Numbered from the stretch's first letter, positions 27,623 through 41,488 are shown. The stretch: DNA of 64,000 bases from Pseudomonas paeninsulae (GCF_035621475.1 NZ_CP141799.1:342001-406000); one strand, 5' to 3'. Program-made: numbers and translations. The notes: generated by a model not told the origin, from the sequence alone.

Positions 27623-28990
27623 TTATGCGGCCTCCACGGTGAGCATGAGGTGGGAGTGGATGGCCTCGGCGGCCAGCTTGCCGTGCTGTACGGCCTGGAC
27701 GGTGAGGTCCTGGCCCAGCGCCGTGCAGTCGCCGCCGGCATAGATGCCGGGGAGGCTGGTTTGCAGCTGCGCGTCGACCCAGATGCGTTCGCCCTCGCGC
27801 TTCAGTTCATGGGCCAGCGGATCGGCCAGGGCTTCACCGTCGAAGGCCTGGCCGATGGCGCTGAAAATGGCGTCGGCGGCCAGTTCGAAGGTCTCGCCGG
27901 TGGACTGCAGGCGGCCGTTGTCCAGGCGGGTGCGGGCGAAGCGCATGCCGCGCACCTGACCCTGAGCGTCGAGCAGCACCTGCTCGGGTTGTGCCCAGGT
28001 CAGCAGGCGTACCTGGTTGTCCTTGGCGATGGCCTGCTCGTGCTCGGTGGCGCCCATCTCGCTGAGGCCGCGGCGGTACACCAGGTTAACGTCGTCGGCG
28101 CCGAGCTTGCTCATCTGCACCGCCATATCGATGGCGGTGTTGCCGGCGCCGAGGACGATGCAGCGCTTGGCCAGCGGCAATTGGCTGAGATCGTCGGTCT
28201 GGCGCAGTTCACGGATGTAGTCGGTGGCGGCGAGCAGGCCCGGCGCGGCGTCGTCGGCCAGGCCGAGGCGCTTGCTGGCAGCCAGGCCGATGCCGAGAAA
28301 TACCGCATCGAACTGCTGGTGCAGTTCGGCCAGGCTGAGGTCGTCGCCCAGCGTGTGACCGTTGCGGATCTCGATGCCGCCGATCTGCAGGAGGAACTCC
28401 AGTTCGCGCTGGGCGAAGTCGTCCACCAGCTTGTACTTGGCGATGCCGTATTCGTTGAGGCCGCCGGCTTTCTCGCGGGCCTCGAAGATCACCACCTCGT
28501 GACCGTGCATGGCCAGCCGATGGGCACAGGACAGGCCCGCCGGGCCGGCGCCGACCACCGCGATGCGTTTGCCGCTGTCTGGGGCGCGCTGGAACGGGTG
28601 TTCACTGAACTGGGCGTTATCGATGGCGTAGCGCTGCAACAGGCCGATCAGTACCGGCGCGCATTCCTGCGCGTTGTTGCGCACGCAGGCCTGCTGGCAG
28701 AGGATTTCGGTGGGGCAGACGCGGGCGCAACTGCCGCCGAGGATATTCGCCGAGAGAATTTTCTCGGCCGCGCCCTGGACGTTTTCGTGGCTGATATTGC
28801 GGATGAACGAGGGGATGTCGATCTCGCTCGGGCAGGCGTTGACGCAGGGCGCATCGTAGCAATACAGGCAGCGCGCGCTTTCCAGGGCGGCCTGGCGGTC
28901 GGTGAGCGGCGGGGCCAGATCGGCGAAGCGATCGGCCAATTCGGCCGCGCCGGCATTCGGCCGCGGCAGGTGGCTGAGGGTGTCTATCAC
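27623..28990 (-). CDS. preT: Dihydropyrimidine dehydrogenase subunit PreT (GltD-like)
   Basis: 455 residues. N-terminal Fe-S cysteines lie in CLYCYDAPCVNACPSEIDIP and CARVCPTEILCQQAC. The FAD site is VVGAGPAGLSCAHRLAMHGHEV and the NAD(P)H site VLGAGNTAIDMAVQ. A final AGGDCTA segment binds FAD. It transfers electrons from NAD(P)H to PreA. First reaction of reductive pyrimidine degradation; the 98-bp gap to the dihydropyrimidinase gene upstream suggests one transcript. Confidence 0.95.
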   Translation of the reverse strand: MIDTLSHLPRPNAGAAELADRFADLAPPLTDRQAALESARCLYCYDAPCVNACPSEIDIPSFIRNISHENVQGAAEKILSANILGGSCARVCPTEILCQQACVRNNAQECAPVLIGLLQRYAIDNAQFSEHPFQRAPDSGKRIAVVGAGPAGLSCAHRLAMHGHEVVIFEAREKAGGLNEYGIAKYKLVDDFAQRELEFLLQIGGIEIRNGHTLGDDLSLAELHQQFDAVFLGIGLAASKRLGLADDAAPGLLAATDYIRELRQTDDLSQLPLAKRCIVLGAGNTAIDMAVQMSKLGADDVNLVYRRGLSEMGATEHEQAIAKDNQVRLLTWAQPEQVLLDAQGQVRGMRFARTRLDNGRLQSTGETFELAADAIFSAIGQAFDGEALADPLAHELKREGERIWVDAQLQTSLPGIYAGGDCTALGQDLTVQAVQHGKLAAEAIHSHLMLTVEAA

Positions 28991-29088
28991 GGTTGTTGCC
29001 TCCCGGTTTTGTGGCTTTTATTGGGCAGTGAACAGCGAATAAGCGGCCGTCCGGCCTCTGTGGGCCGGTTCTGGCAAAGGGTTGTGGG

Positions 29089-31117
<2,029 letters not shown>

Positions 31118-32605
31118 ATGCAACAGAGCAGATCGCAAGTGACCGAGCGCGATGGCTTGTACGAACTGGCCGCTGGCCCCGACGTACTCGACAGCCCGCG
31201 CTACAACCACGACATCGCCCCGACCAAGGTGCATGAGCGCACCTGGAACAAGTGGCACATCACCGCGCTCTGGGTCGGCATGTCGATTTGCGTGCCGACC
31301 TACACCCTCGGCGGGGTGCTGACCGCCTACTTCGGCCTGTCGGTCGGCGAGGCGCTGCTGGCGATCCTGCTGGCCAATATCCTGGTGCTGGTGCCGCTGA
31401 CCCTGAATGCCTTTCCCGGCACCAAGTACGGCATTCCCTTCCCGGTGCTGCTGCGTTCCTCCTTCGGCGTGATCGGCTCCAACGTGCCCTGCCTGATCCG
31501 GGCGGTGGTGGCCTGTGGCTGGTTCGGCATCCAGACCATGTTCGGCGGCCTGGCCATCCACCTGTTTCTCGGCTCGATCTTCGAGGGCTGGAAGGAGCTT
31601 GGTGGCACCGGTGAGGTGATCGGCTTCATGATCTTCTGGACCCTCAACCTGTGGGTGGTGCTGCGTGGCGCCGAGTCGATCAAGTGGCTGGAAACCCTCT
31701 CCGCACCGCTGCTGGTGCTGGTCGGCGCCGGCCTGTTGGTGTGGGCGATGCCCAACGTGTCGATGAGCGAATTGCTGGCGCAGCCGCCTACTCGGCCGGA
31801 AGGCGCCAGCGTGACGGGCTACTTTTTTGCCGGCCTGACCGCCATGGTCGGCTTCTGGGCCACCCTGTCGCTGAACATCCCGGACTTCAGCCGCTACGCC
31901 AAGAGCCAGAAGGATCAGATCATCGGGCAGATCATCGGTCTGCCGCTGACCATGTTCCTGTTCGCCTCCCTCGGGGTGGTGCTGACCGCAGCATCCGCCT
32001 CGCTGGTCGGTGAAACCGTGTCCGACCCGGTCAGTCTGATCGGCCACATCCAGAGCCCCGGCTGGGTCGCCCTGGCCATGGCGTTGATCATAGTCGCGAC
32101 CCTGTCGACCAACACCGCGGCGAACATCGTCTCGCCAACCAACGACTTCCAGAACATCGCGCCCAAGCTGATCAACCGGACCAAGGCGGTATGGCTCACC
32201 GGTTTCGTCGGTCTCGGCCTGATGGCCCACGAACTGCTGAAGAAGCTCGGCCTGCTGGTCTCGGACCTGAGCCTGGAAAGCGTCTATTCCAACTGGCTGC
32301 TGGGCTATTCGAGCCTGCTCGGGCCGATCGCCGGGATCATGGTGGTGGACTACTTCCTGATCAAGAAACAGCAACTCGACCTGGCCGGGCTGTACCGCGA
32401 CGACGTCTACCCGGCGTGGAACTGGATCGGCTTTGTCGCCTTTGGCGTACCGGTGGCGCTGACTCTGCTGTCGCTGGGCAGCAGTGCCTTTAGTTGGTTC
32501 TACGACTATGGCTGGTTCACCGGTTCGTTCCTCGGTGGGCTGATCTATTTTGGCTTGTGTAGCCTGCGCAACGCACAACCGCTGGTGGCCAAGGCGCCGC
32601 TATGA
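31118..32605 (+). CDS. NCS1-family nucleobase:cation symporter
   Basis: 495 residues with about twelve membrane helices. N-terminal signatures are NKWHITALWVGMSICVPTYT and NAFPGTKYGIPFPVLLRSSFG; others are ACGWFGIQTMFGG and NIPDFSRYAKS, typical of uracil/allantoin/hydantoin permeases. Context with preAT, dihydropyrimidinase and the carbamoyl hydrolase points to uracil, thymine or dihydropyrimidine uptake. Shine-Dalgarno GGAGAGG precedes ATG 31118. Confidence 0.92.
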   Translation: MQQSRSQVTERDGLYELAAGPDVLDSPRYNHDIAPTKVHERTWNKWHITALWVGMSICVPTYTLGGVLTAYFGLSVGEALLAILLANILVLVPLTLNAFPGTKYGIPFPVLLRSSFGVIGSNVPCLIRAVVACGWFGIQTMFGGLAIHLFLGSIFEGWKELGGTGEVIGFMIFWTLNLWVVLRGAESIKWLETLSAPLLVLVGAGLLVWAMPNVSMSELLAQPPTRPEGASVTGYFFAGLTAMVGFWATLSLNIPDFSRYAKSQKDQIIGQIIGLPLTMFLFASLGVVLTAASASLVGETVSDPVSLIGHIQSPGWVALAMALIIVATLSTNTAANIVSPTNDFQNIAPKLINRTKAVWLTGFVGLGLMAHELLKKLGLLVSDLSLESVYSNWLLGYSSLLGPIAGIMVVDYFLIKKQQLDLAGLYRDDVYPAWNWIGFVAFGVPVALTLLSLGSSAFSWFYDYGWFTGSFLGGLIYFGLCSLRNAQPLVAKAPL

Positions 32606-32687
32606 GGCGATCCAACAGACCTACCGCGAACCCTGCGCCCCACGGGACGGGTTCGCTCAGACAACCAGAAAGCCCGAGGAGATCATC

Positions 32688-33971
32688 ATGAATGCTGCCG
32701 TCGACGTTCTGCAGTCCAGCCAGCCGCATATCAACAGCGAACGCCTGTGGCAGTCGCTCATGGAGTTGGCCCAGCTCGGCGCCACGGCCAAGGGCGGGGT
32801 CTGCCGTCTGGCCCTGACCGACCTCGATCGCCAGGCCCGCGACCTGTTCGTACGCTGGTGCGAAGAGGCCGGCTGCAGCGTGACGGTCGATGCGCTGGGC
32901 AATATCTTCGCGCGCCGCCCCGGGCGTAACCCCGCGCTGCCGCCGGTGATGACCGGTAGCCATATCGACACCCAGCCCACCGGCGGCAAGTTCGACGGCT
33001 GCTTTGGCGTGCTGGCCGGGGTCGAGGTGCTGCGCACCCTGAATGACCTGGGCTTACAGACCGAGGCGCCGCTGGAGGTGGTGGTCTGGACCAACGAGGA
33101 AGGTTCGCGCTTCGCCCCGTGCATGATGGGCTCCGGGGTGTTCGCCGAGAAATTCACCCTGGCTGAAACCCTGGCCAAGCGCGATGCCGAGGGCGTCACG
33201 GTGGGCGAGGCGTTGAATGCCATCGGCTATGCCGGCAGCCGTGAGGTCAGCGGGCATGCGGTGGGCGCCTATTTCGAGGCGCATATCGAGCAGGGACCGA
33301 TCCTCGAGGATCAACACAAGACCATCGGCGTGGTGCTCGGTGCGCTCGGGCAGAAGTGGTTCGACCTCAACCTCAAGGGTGTCGAGGCGCATGCCGGACC
33401 GACCCCGATGCACCTGCGCAAGGACGCCCTGGTCGGTGCCGCCGCAATCGTAGCGGCAGTCAATCGGGTGGCCCTGGAGCACCAGCCGCACGCCTGCGGC
33501 ACGGTCGGCTGCCTGCAGGCCTATCCCGGTTCGCGCAACGTGATCCCCGGCGAGGTGCGCATGACCCTGGATTTTCGTCACCTTGAGCCGGCGCGCCTGG
33601 ATTCGATGATCAAAGAGGTGCGCGGCGTGATCGACGCGACCTGTGCCAAGCATGGCTTGAGTTTCGAGCTGACCCCCACCGCCGACTTCCCGCCGCTGTA
33701 TTTCGACCAAAACTGTGTCGAGGCGGTTCGCGGCGCGGCGCAGAGTCTGGGGCTGACCCATATGGATATCGTCAGTGGCGCCGGGCATGACGCAATCTTC
33801 CTCGCCGAACTGGGCCCGGCCGGGATGATCTTCGTGCCCTGCGAGGGTGGCATCAGCCACAACGAGATCGAGAACGCCGCCCCGACCGATCTGGCCGCAG
33901 GTTGCGCGGTGCTGCTGCGCGCGATGCTGGCCGCGTCGGCGGCCATCGGCACAGGCAAACTGGCGGACTGA
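32688..33971 (+). CDS. Zn-dependent N-carbamoyl-beta-alanine amidohydrolase (beta-ureidopropionase type)
   Basis: 427 residues from ATG 32688, with GAGGAG just upstream; the longer frame overlapping the permease gene is not used. M20/AllC family: metal residues in VMTGSHIDTQPTGGKFDG and VVWTNEEGSRFAP, and in EAHIEQGPILED; the C-terminal SGAGHDAIFLAE and EGGISHNEIE complete the site. It releases beta-alanine, CO2 and ammonia, the last reductive step. L-carbamoylase activity is an alternative in this family. Confidence 0.92.
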   Translation: MNAAVDVLQSSQPHINSERLWQSLMELAQLGATAKGGVCRLALTDLDRQARDLFVRWCEEAGCSVTVDALGNIFARRPGRNPALPPVMTGSHIDTQPTGGKFDGCFGVLAGVEVLRTLNDLGLQTEAPLEVVVWTNEEGSRFAPCMMGSGVFAEKFTLAETLAKRDAEGVTVGEALNAIGYAGSREVSGHAVGAYFEAHIEQGPILEDQHKTIGVVLGALGQKWFDLNLKGVEAHAGPTPMHLRKDALVGAAAIVAAVNRVALEHQPHACGTVGCLQAYPGSRNVIPGEVRMTLDFRHLEPARLDSMIKEVRGVIDATCAKHGLSFELTPTADFPPLYFDQNCVEAVRGAAQSLGLTHMDIVSGAGHDAIFLAELGPAGMIFVPCEGGISHNEIENAAPTDLAAGCAVLLRAMLAASAAIGTGKLAD

Positions 33972-34033
33972 TTGGCCGATTCGCCATCGAAGAGCGACGG
34001 TTGGGTCATGGACGACCGCCGGTCGGCAGTCCA

Positions 34034-34059
34034 AGCTTGGGGCCCGCTGTCCCCAAGCT
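34034..34059 (+). other. Stem-loop just upstream of the MAPEG gene
   Basis: AGCTTGGGG (34034-34042) and CCCCAAGCT (34051-34059) with an 8-nt loop, ending 3 nt before the GGAG ribosome site of the next gene. Could terminate the upstream transcript or mask the leader; no U-run. Confidence 0.5.
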
Positions 34060-34070
34060 ATGGAGTGCCC

Positions 34071-34457
34071 ATGACAACTGCCTACTGGTGCGTGCTGGTC
34101 GCGCTGTTTCTGCCTTACCTATCCACTGTTACAGCCAAGATCGTCGGCGGTGGCTTCAGTCCCAGGCACAACCATGACCCGCGCGCCTTGCTCGCCAGTC
34201 TCGAAGGCCTCGGCCGCCGCGCCAACAATGCCCAACTCAACAGCTTCGAGGTCACCCCGGCGTTCGCCGCGGCAGTGATCATCGCCCACCTGGCCGGCGG
34301 CGCCGAGCAGGGCTTGCTCGATCAGTTGGCCATCGCCTTTGTGGTCAGTCGTGTGCTGTATTGGCTCTGCTACCTGGCCGATTGGGCGCCTGTTCGCTCG
34401 CTGGTGTGGTTCGTCGGTATGGGTCTGATCATCAGCCTGTTTGTGGTCTCGGCGTGA
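34071..34457 (+). CDS. MAPEG-family membrane protein
   Basis: 128 residues with about four membrane helices: CVLVALFLPYLSTVTAK, then a charged loop with RANNAQLNSFEVTPAFAAAVIIAHL, which carries the MAPEG pattern (a polar loop RA..A..N..E followed by a helix), then two further helices. Members include glutathione-dependent and eicosanoid enzymes, but most bacterial ones are uncharacterised. Start ATG 34071 has TGGAG 6 nt upstream. Confidence 0.82.
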   Translation: MTTAYWCVLVALFLPYLSTVTAKIVGGGFSPRHNHDPRALLASLEGLGRRANNAQLNSFEVTPAFAAAVIIAHLAGGAEQGLLDQLAIAFVVSRVLYWLCYLADWAPVRSLVWFVGMGLIISLFVVSA

Positions 34458-34559
34458 GCCGTTGATCGCTGCGGCAAAACACCACGCTTGGCCCGCTGGC
34501 AATGGATGGCGATACTGTCGGCCGTTCCTTTAGCCCAAGCTGTTTGTCGTGAAGGTGTT

Positions 34560-35009
34560 ATGAAGTTGAAAAGCCTGTTCCTCGTTGTGCTTGCCCTGAC
34601 CCTGACTGCTTGTGGGGGTGTCGATCCGAATTCACCGCAGGGCCTGCGCCAGGGCATCTTCAAACAGATGCTCAAGGTCAGTGAAGACCTCGGCGGTATG
34701 TTGCGTGGGCGGATTGCCTTCAAGGAGCAGCGTTTCGTCAGCGGTGCGGCCGAACTCGATCAGCTGGTCCGTACGCCTTGGCAGCACTTTCCCCAGGTCA
34801 AGGAAGAGGGCGGTGAGACCCGCGCCAAGGATGACGTATGGCAACGCCAGGAGCGTTTTCAGCAACTGGCGCGCGAATTGGAAGCAAGCACGGCCGCGCT
34901 GGTTGTCGCGAGCGCAGCCCTGCCGCTGAAAAGTGCCGATCTGGGCGCGCCCGTGCAACGCGTCGAGGACAGCTGCAAGGCCTGCCATGAGGAGTTTCGC
35001 GCGTTCTAG
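34560..35009 (+). CDS. Cytochrome c' (class II cytochrome c) lipoprotein
   Basis: 149 residues. Signal peptide with lipobox LTACGG (Cys18) suggests an outer-membrane or inner-membrane lipoprotein. A four-helix-bundle cytochrome c' pattern ends with the haem-binding CKACH (residues 139-143) near the C-terminus, as in the family. Cytochromes c' bind NO and CO. The stop codon TAG (35007-35009) lies within the left end of a MITE-like repeat, so the native C-terminus may have been altered by insertion. Confidence 0.82.
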   Translation: MKLKSLFLVVLALTLTACGGVDPNSPQGLRQGIFKQMLKVSEDLGGMLRGRIAFKEQRFVSGAAELDQLVRTPWQHFPQVKEEGGETRAKDDVWQRQERFQQLARELEASTAALVVASAALPLKSADLGAPVQRVEDSCKACHEEFRAF

Positions 35010-35153
35010 CAGGCCGTTGAAAAACTACCTACGTTGCCGATACGGCGTTAAAAACAGGCTCGGAATGCTCATTTACAGCTCGTAAACTCCGCTTCCTCGC
35101 CTGTTTTTGCCTTGTCTCGGCGGCCTCGCCTACATTTTTCAACGGCCTGCTAG
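35006..35153. mobile_element. 148-bp MITE-like inverted-repeat element
   Basis: The outer ends are perfect 19-base inverted repeats (CTAGCAGGCCGTTGAAAAA at 35006-35024 and its complement at 35135-35153). Inside is a second inverted pair, AAAAACAGGC against GCCTGTTTTT. No coding capacity. Part of its centre (AATGCTCATTTACAGCTCGT... then GCCTGTTTTTGCC) recurs at 46735-46868. Properties fit a non-autonomous miniature element; the terminal CTAG could be a target duplication or part of the repeat. Confidence 0.75.
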
Positions 35154-35243
35154 CCGGTTGTCTCGCGGCATAACGGCAGATCAGGTCGCGGTATTTACGA
35201 GGTGCGCGCGGCGCAGCCTGATTGCGCTGGTCAGCGTGCCCGC

Positions 35244-36956
<1,713 letters not shown>

Positions 36957-36981
36957 CTAGTCGGTTTTCTCCGCACAACAA

Positions 36982-37006
36982 AAAGCCCCGCACCAGGCGG
37001 GGCTTT
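36982..37006 (-). terminator. Terminator of metK
   Basis: AAAGCCCCGC (36982-36991) and GCGGGGCTTT (36997-37006) with a 5-nt loop, followed on the minus strand by TTGTTGTG after the T-rich end. It starts 18 bases past the metK stop. Confidence 0.88.
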
Positions 37007-37024
37007 AGGTTTTTCCCGAGGGGC

Positions 37025-38215
37025 TTACAAGCCGCCGGCCGCGCGCAGCTCGGCGGCCTTGTCGGTTTTTTCCCAGGTGAAGGTGGTGAAGCTATCGTCG
37101 CCAACAGTCATCTCGACCGGGGTACGACCGAAGTGGCCGTAGGCCGCGGTCGCCTGGTACATCGGGTGCAGCAGGTCGAGCATCTTGGTGATCGCGTACG
37201 GGCGCAGGTCGAAGTGCTCGCGCACCAGCTGGATGATCTTGTCGTCGCTGATCTTGCCGCTGCCGAAGGTGTTGAGCGAAATCGAGGTCGGTTGGGCTAC
37301 GCCGATGGCGTAGGACACCTGGATCTCGCAACGCTCGGCGAGGCCCGCGGCGACGATGTTCTTCGCCACGTAACGACCGGCGTAAGCCGCCGAACGGTCG
37401 ACCTTGGATGGATCCTTACCGGAGAAGGCGCCGCCGCCGTGACGGGCCATGCCGCCGTAGGTGTCGACGATGATTTTGCGTCCGGTCAGGCCGCAGTCGC
37501 CCACCGGGCCGCCGATGACGAACTTGCCGGTCGGGTTGATATGGTACTGGGTGCCCTTGTGCAGCAATTCGGCTGGCAGGGAGTGCTTGACGATCAGTTC
37601 CATGACCGCTTCCTGCAGGTCGGCCTGGCTGATTTCCGGGTTGTGCTGGGTCGACAGCACCACCGCGTCGATGCCGACCACCTTGCCGTCTTCATAGCGG
37701 CAGGTGACCTGGGATTTGGCGTCCGGGCGCAACCACGGCAGCAGGCCGGACTTGCGCGCTTCGGCCTGGCGCTCGACCAGGCGGTGGCTGAACACGATAG
37801 GCGCGGGCATCAGTACGTCGGTTTCGTTGCTGGCGTAGCCGAACATCAGGCCCTGGTCGCCGGCGCCCTGGTCTTCCGGCTTGACCCGGTCGACACCCTG
37901 GTTGATGTCCGGGGATTGCTTGCCAATGATGTTGAGCACGCCGCAGGTGGCGCCGTCGAAACCGACGTCGGAGCTGGTGTAGCCGATGTCGCAGATGACG
38001 TCGCGGACGATCTGCTCGAGGTCGACCCAGGCGCTGGTGGTGACTTCACCGGCGACGATAGCCACACCGGTCTTGACCAGGGTTTCACAGGCCACGCGGG
38101 CGTGTTTGTCCTGGGCGATGATGGCGTCGAGCACCGCATCGGAGATCTGGTCGGCGATCTTGTCTGGATGGCCTTCGGAGACGGACTCGGAGGTGAAGAG
38201 GGAGTATTCGCTCAT
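37025..38215 (-). CDS. metK: S-adenosylmethionine synthetase
   Basis: 396 residues. N-terminal [24 protein letters not shown] holds the ATP/Mg site, DQGLMFGYA is the first signature and [22 protein letters not shown] the second. It makes S-adenosylmethionine from methionine and ATP. It lies downstream of the ArsR-methyltransferase gene on the same strand with a 53-bp gap, so the regulator probably controls it. Confidence 0.97.
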   Translation of the reverse strand: MSEYSLFTSESVSEGHPDKIADQISDAVLDAIIAQDKHARVACETLVKTGVAIVAGEVTTSAWVDLEQIVRDVICDIGYTSSDVGFDGATCGVLNIIGKQSPDINQGVDRVKPEDQGAGDQGLMFGYASNETDVLMPAPIVFSHRLVERQAEARKSGLLPWLRPDAKSQVTCRYEDGKVVGIDAVVLSTQHNPEISQADLQEAVMELIVKHSLPAELLHKGTQYHINPTGKFVIGGPVGDCGLTGRKIIVDTYGGMARHGGGAFSGKDPSKVDRSAAYAGRYVAKNIVAAGLAERCEIQVSYAIGVAQPTSISLNTFGSGKISDDKIIQLVREHFDLRPYAITKMLDLLHPMYQATAAYGHFGRTPVEMTVGDDSFTTFTWEKTDKAAELRAAGGL

Positions 38216-38268
38216 CGATCGGTTTTCCTATTGTTTACCGGTGGGTGAGAGGGGCCTCGTGAGCCCGT

Positions 38269-39279
38269 TCATGTGCGTGAGCCCGCGCTTGGGCCGTTGT
38301 GTTGATCTGGCTTGGCAAAATGCCGCAGCTGAATCTGGAAACCATTGCGCAAACCCACGTACAGGCTTTCGCCCGGTGTGAGTCCGGCGGCGACTGCCCA
38401 GCGGGCCAGGTCATCCTGTTCAAAGCCCAGCCAGAGATCGCCGCAGGCCTGCCTGGCCCAACTCTGGTTGTGGCTGCACAGCTCGGTGATCAGCAGGCTG
38501 CCGCCGCTGTTCACCTGCCGGGCCAGCTGTTTCAGCGCCTCGGCGGGTGCGGCGAAATGGTGCAGGACCATGTTCAGCACCACGCAGTCGGCGGCCGGGT
38601 AGTCATCGTTCAGGGCATCGGCGAGTTGCAGCTCGACGTTGCCCAAGCCTTCTGCTGTACAGCGCGTGCGGGCCAGTTCGAGCATCGCCGGGCTGTTGTC
38701 CAGCGCCGTGACCTGCCTGAAGCGGCGCGCCAGTTCGGGCAAAAAAGCACCGTCGCCGGGGCCGATTTCCAGGGCCGTCGCCGCGCCGGTAAAACCCAGG
38801 GCATCGAGCAGCGCCAGCAGGCTGTCGCGGTATTGCGGCAAGCCGGCGATCAGATCCTGCTGGGCCTGGAAGCTGGCCGCGGTACGGGCGAAAAAATCCT
38901 GGCTGGCGGCGGCGCGCTGGCTGTGGACCTCGGCAATTCGACCCTGCACTTCGGCGGGCAACTGCAGGCTATCCACTTCATCGAGCAGCGCCGCGTGCAG
39001 GGTGCCGCCCAGCTGTTCGCCATGGGCCAGGGCGCGCCGGTAGAAGATCGCGTTGCCTTCGCGGCGGGTGGCCACCAGGCCGGCCTGGGCCAGTACCTTC
39101 AAGTGGTGGCTGATGCCCGACTGGCCAATGGCGAAGATCTGCGCCAGTTCCAGTACGCCGAAGGAGTCGTTGGTCAGGGCGCGCAGCACGTTCAGGCGCA
39201 ACGGATCACCGCTGGCCTTGCACAGGGCAGCGAGGGCGTCGACGGGTTGGAAGGCCAGAAGTGAGGCGCGCATATTCAT
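38269..39279 (-). CDS. ArsR-family regulator fused to SAM-dependent methyltransferase domain (SahR-like)
   Basis: 336 residues. An N-terminal winged helix (PLRLNVLRALTNDSFGVLELAQIFAIGQSGISHHLKVL, about 26-65) is followed by a class I methyltransferase domain with motif I ALEIGPGDGAFLPELA and VVLNMVLHHF. This matches the architecture described for SahR, the S-adenosylhomocysteine-responsive repressor of methionine-cycle genes; the identification rests on architecture and metK adjacency. It should sense SAH or SAM rather than methylate a substrate. Starts at 39279 or 39273. Confidence 0.85.
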   Translation of the reverse strand: MNMRASLLAFQPVDALAALCKASGDPLRLNVLRALTNDSFGVLELAQIFAIGQSGISHHLKVLAQAGLVATRREGNAIFYRRALAHGEQLGGTLHAALLDEVDSLQLPAEVQGRIAEVHSQRAAASQDFFARTAASFQAQQDLIAGLPQYRDSLLALLDALGFTGAATALEIGPGDGAFLPELARRFRQVTALDNSPAMLELARTRCTAEGLGNVELQLADALNDDYPAADCVVLNMVLHHFAAPAEALKQLARQVNSGGSLLITELCSHNQSWARQACGDLWLGFEQDDLARWAVAAGLTPGESLYVGLRNGFQIQLRHFAKPDQHNGPSAGSRT

Positions 39280-39310
39280 AGGTCGAGCAGTTTAGTCGGT
39301 CATTTTTCAT

Positions 39311-39354
39311 CCAGCAATACCAATATCAAAAAGTTTTGATATTGGTATTGCTGG
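39311..39354. promoter_or_regulatory. Long perfect palindrome between sahR-like gene and transketolase, probable ArsR-type operator
   Basis: Two perfect 21-base arms (39311-39331 and 39334-39354) separated by AG. The core reads ATATCAAAA-AG-TTTTGATAT, the kind of ATATCAA/TTGATAT dyad bound by ArsR-family winged helices. It lies 32 bp upstream of the regulator start and 125 bp upstream of tkt, so it could repress both directions. It could also form a hairpin ending one transcript. Confidence 0.7.
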
Positions 39355-39478
39355 CGAAGAAGCCAGAAAACATTGGCTCTGCGACTATCTGTCATTGCCC
39401 CGGTGGGCTCCGCTGGGCGAAAATGGCCCCCTTTTTTCGACCCGCTGTTGTAAAGCAGCCCTCGCAGGAGATTCAGTG

Positions 39479-41476
39479 ATGCCCAGCCGTCGTGAGCGTG
39501 CCAATGCCATTCGTGCCCTGAGCATGGATGCCGTGCAGAAAGCCAACAGCGGCCACCCCGGTGCCCCTATGGGCATGGCGGACATCGCCGAAGTCCTCTG
39601 GCGCGACTACCTCAAGCACAACCCGAGCAACCCGGAGTTCGCCGACCGCGACCGCTTCGTGCTGTCCAACGGCCATGGCTCGATGCTGGTCTATTCGCTG
39701 CTGCACCTGACCGGCTACGACCTGGGCATCGAAGACCTCAAGCAATTCCGCCAGATGGGCAGCCGTACCCCCGGTCACCCGGAATACGGCTACACCCCGG
39801 GCGTCGAGACCACCACCGGCCCGCTCGGCCAGGGCCTGGCCAATGCCGTGGGTTTCGCCCTCGCCGAGAAGGTGCTGGGCGCCCAGTTCAACCGCGATGG
39901 CCACCAGATCGTCGACCACTTCACCTACGCCTTCCTCGGCGACGGTTGCATGATGGAAGGCATCAGCCATGAGGTCAGCTCGCTGGCCGGTACCCTGGGC
40001 CTGGGCAAACTGATCGCCTTCTACGACGACAACGGCATTTCCATCGACGGCGAAGTCGAAGGCTGGTTCACCGACGATACGCCGAAGCGCTTCGAGGCCT
40101 ACGGCTGGCAGGTGATCCGCAATGTCGACGGCCATGACGCCGAAGAAATCAAGATCGCCATCGACACCGCGCGCAAGAGCGAGCAGCCGACCCTGATCTG
40201 CTGCAAGACCACCATCGGCTTCGGTTCGCCGAACAAGCAGGGCAAGGAAGACTGCCACGGCGCACCGCTGGGCGTTGACGAGATCGCCCTGACCCGCGCC
40301 GCCCTGGGCTGGAACCACGGTCCGTTCGAGATCCCGGCCGACATCTACGCCGAGTGGGACGCCAAAGAGGCCGGTGCCGTCGCCGAAGCCGAGTGGGATC
40401 AGCGCTTCGCCGCCTACACCGCCGCCTACCCGGAACTGGCCGCCGAGTTCAAGCGTCGCATCAGTGGCGAACTGCCGGCCGATTTCGCCGAGAAGGCTGC
40501 CGCCTATATCCAGGAAGTCGCGCTAAAAGGCGAAACCATCGCCAGCCGCAAGGCCAGCCAGAACGCGCTGAACGCCTTTGGCCCGCTGCTGCCGGAATTT
40601 CTCGGCGGCTCGGCCGACCTGGCCGGCTCCAACCTGACCCTGTGGAAAGGCTGCCAGGGCGTCTCGGCTGAAGACGCTTCCGGCAACTATATGTTCTACG
40701 GTGTGCGCGAGTTCGGCATGAGCGCGATCATGAACGGCGTCGCCTTGCATGGCGGCTTCGTGCCGTACGGCGCGACCTTCCTGATATTCATGGAATACGC
40801 GCGCAATGCCGTGCGCATGTCGGCGCTGATGAAAAAGCGCGTGCTCTACGTGTTCACCCACGACTCCATCGGTCTCGGCGAAGACGGTCCGACCCACCAG
40901 CCGATCGAGCAGTTGGCCAGCCTGCGCTGCACGCCCAACCTCGACACCTGGCGTCCCTGCGATGCGGTGGAATCGGCGGTGGCCTGGAAGTACGCGATCG
41001 AGCGCAACGATGGCCCCAGCGCCCTGATCTTCAGCCGGCAGAACCTGCCGCACCAGGGCCGCGATGCCCAGCAGTTGGCCGACATCGCTCGCGGCGGCTA
41101 CGTGCTGAAAGACTGCGCCGGCGAGCCTGAGCTGATCCTGATCGCCACCGGCTCGGAAATCGGCCTGGCTGTCGCCGCTTACGAGCAGTTGAGCGAGCAG
41201 GGCCGCAAGGTGCGCGTGGTGTCCATGCCGTCGACCAGCGTGTTCGATGCGCAGGATGCCGGCTACAAGCAGGCGGTATTGCCGCTGCAGGTTGGCGCGC
41301 GGATTGCCATCGAGGCGTCCCACGCCGACTACTGGTACAAGTATGTCGGTCTGGAAGGTCGCGTCATCGGCATGACCACCTTCGGTGAGTCCGCCCCCGC
41401 TCCGGCGCTGTTCGAGCACTTCGGCTTCACCGTCGAGAACCTGCTGGAAACCGCCGCCGAACTGCTGGAAGACTGA
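39479..41476 (+). CDS. tktA: Transketolase
   Basis: 665 residues from ATG 39479, with AGGAG 8 nt upstream. Thiamine-diphosphate motif [32 protein letters not shown]; others are [34 protein letters not shown] and [22 protein letters not shown]. Transfers two-carbon units in the pentose phosphate pathway, yielding erythrose-4-phosphate, the substrate of the next gene. Heads the tkt-epd-pgk-fba cluster. Confidence 0.97.
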   Translation: MPSRRERANAIRALSMDAVQKANSGHPGAPMGMADIAEVLWRDYLKHNPSNPEFADRDRFVLSNGHGSMLVYSLLHLTGYDLGIEDLKQFRQMGSRTPGHPEYGYTPGVETTTGPLGQGLANAVGFALAEKVLGAQFNRDGHQIVDHFTYAFLGDGCMMEGISHEVSSLAGTLGLGKLIAFYDDNGISIDGEVEGWFTDDTPKRFEAYGWQVIRNVDGHDAEEIKIAIDTARKSEQPTLICCKTTIGFGSPNKQGKEDCHGAPLGVDEIALTRAALGWNHGPFEIPADIYAEWDAKEAGAVAEAEWDQRFAAYTAAYPELAAEFKRRISGELPADFAEKAAAYIQEVALKGETIASRKASQNALNAFGPLLPEFLGGSADLAGSNLTLWKGCQGVSAEDASGNYMFYGVREFGMSAIMNGVALHGGFVPYGATFLIFMEYARNAVRMSALMKKRVLYVFTHDSIGLGEDGPTHQPIEQLASLRCTPNLDTWRPCDAVESAVAWKYAIERNDGPSALIFSRQNLPHQGRDAQQLADIARGGYVLKDCAGEPELILIATGSEIGLAVAAYEQLSEQGRKVRVVSMPSTSVFDAQDAGYKQAVLPLQVGARIAIEASHADYWYKYVGLEGRVIGMTTFGESAPAPALFEHFGFTVENLLETAAELLED

Positions 41477-41488
41477 GGTCAGGAGAAC

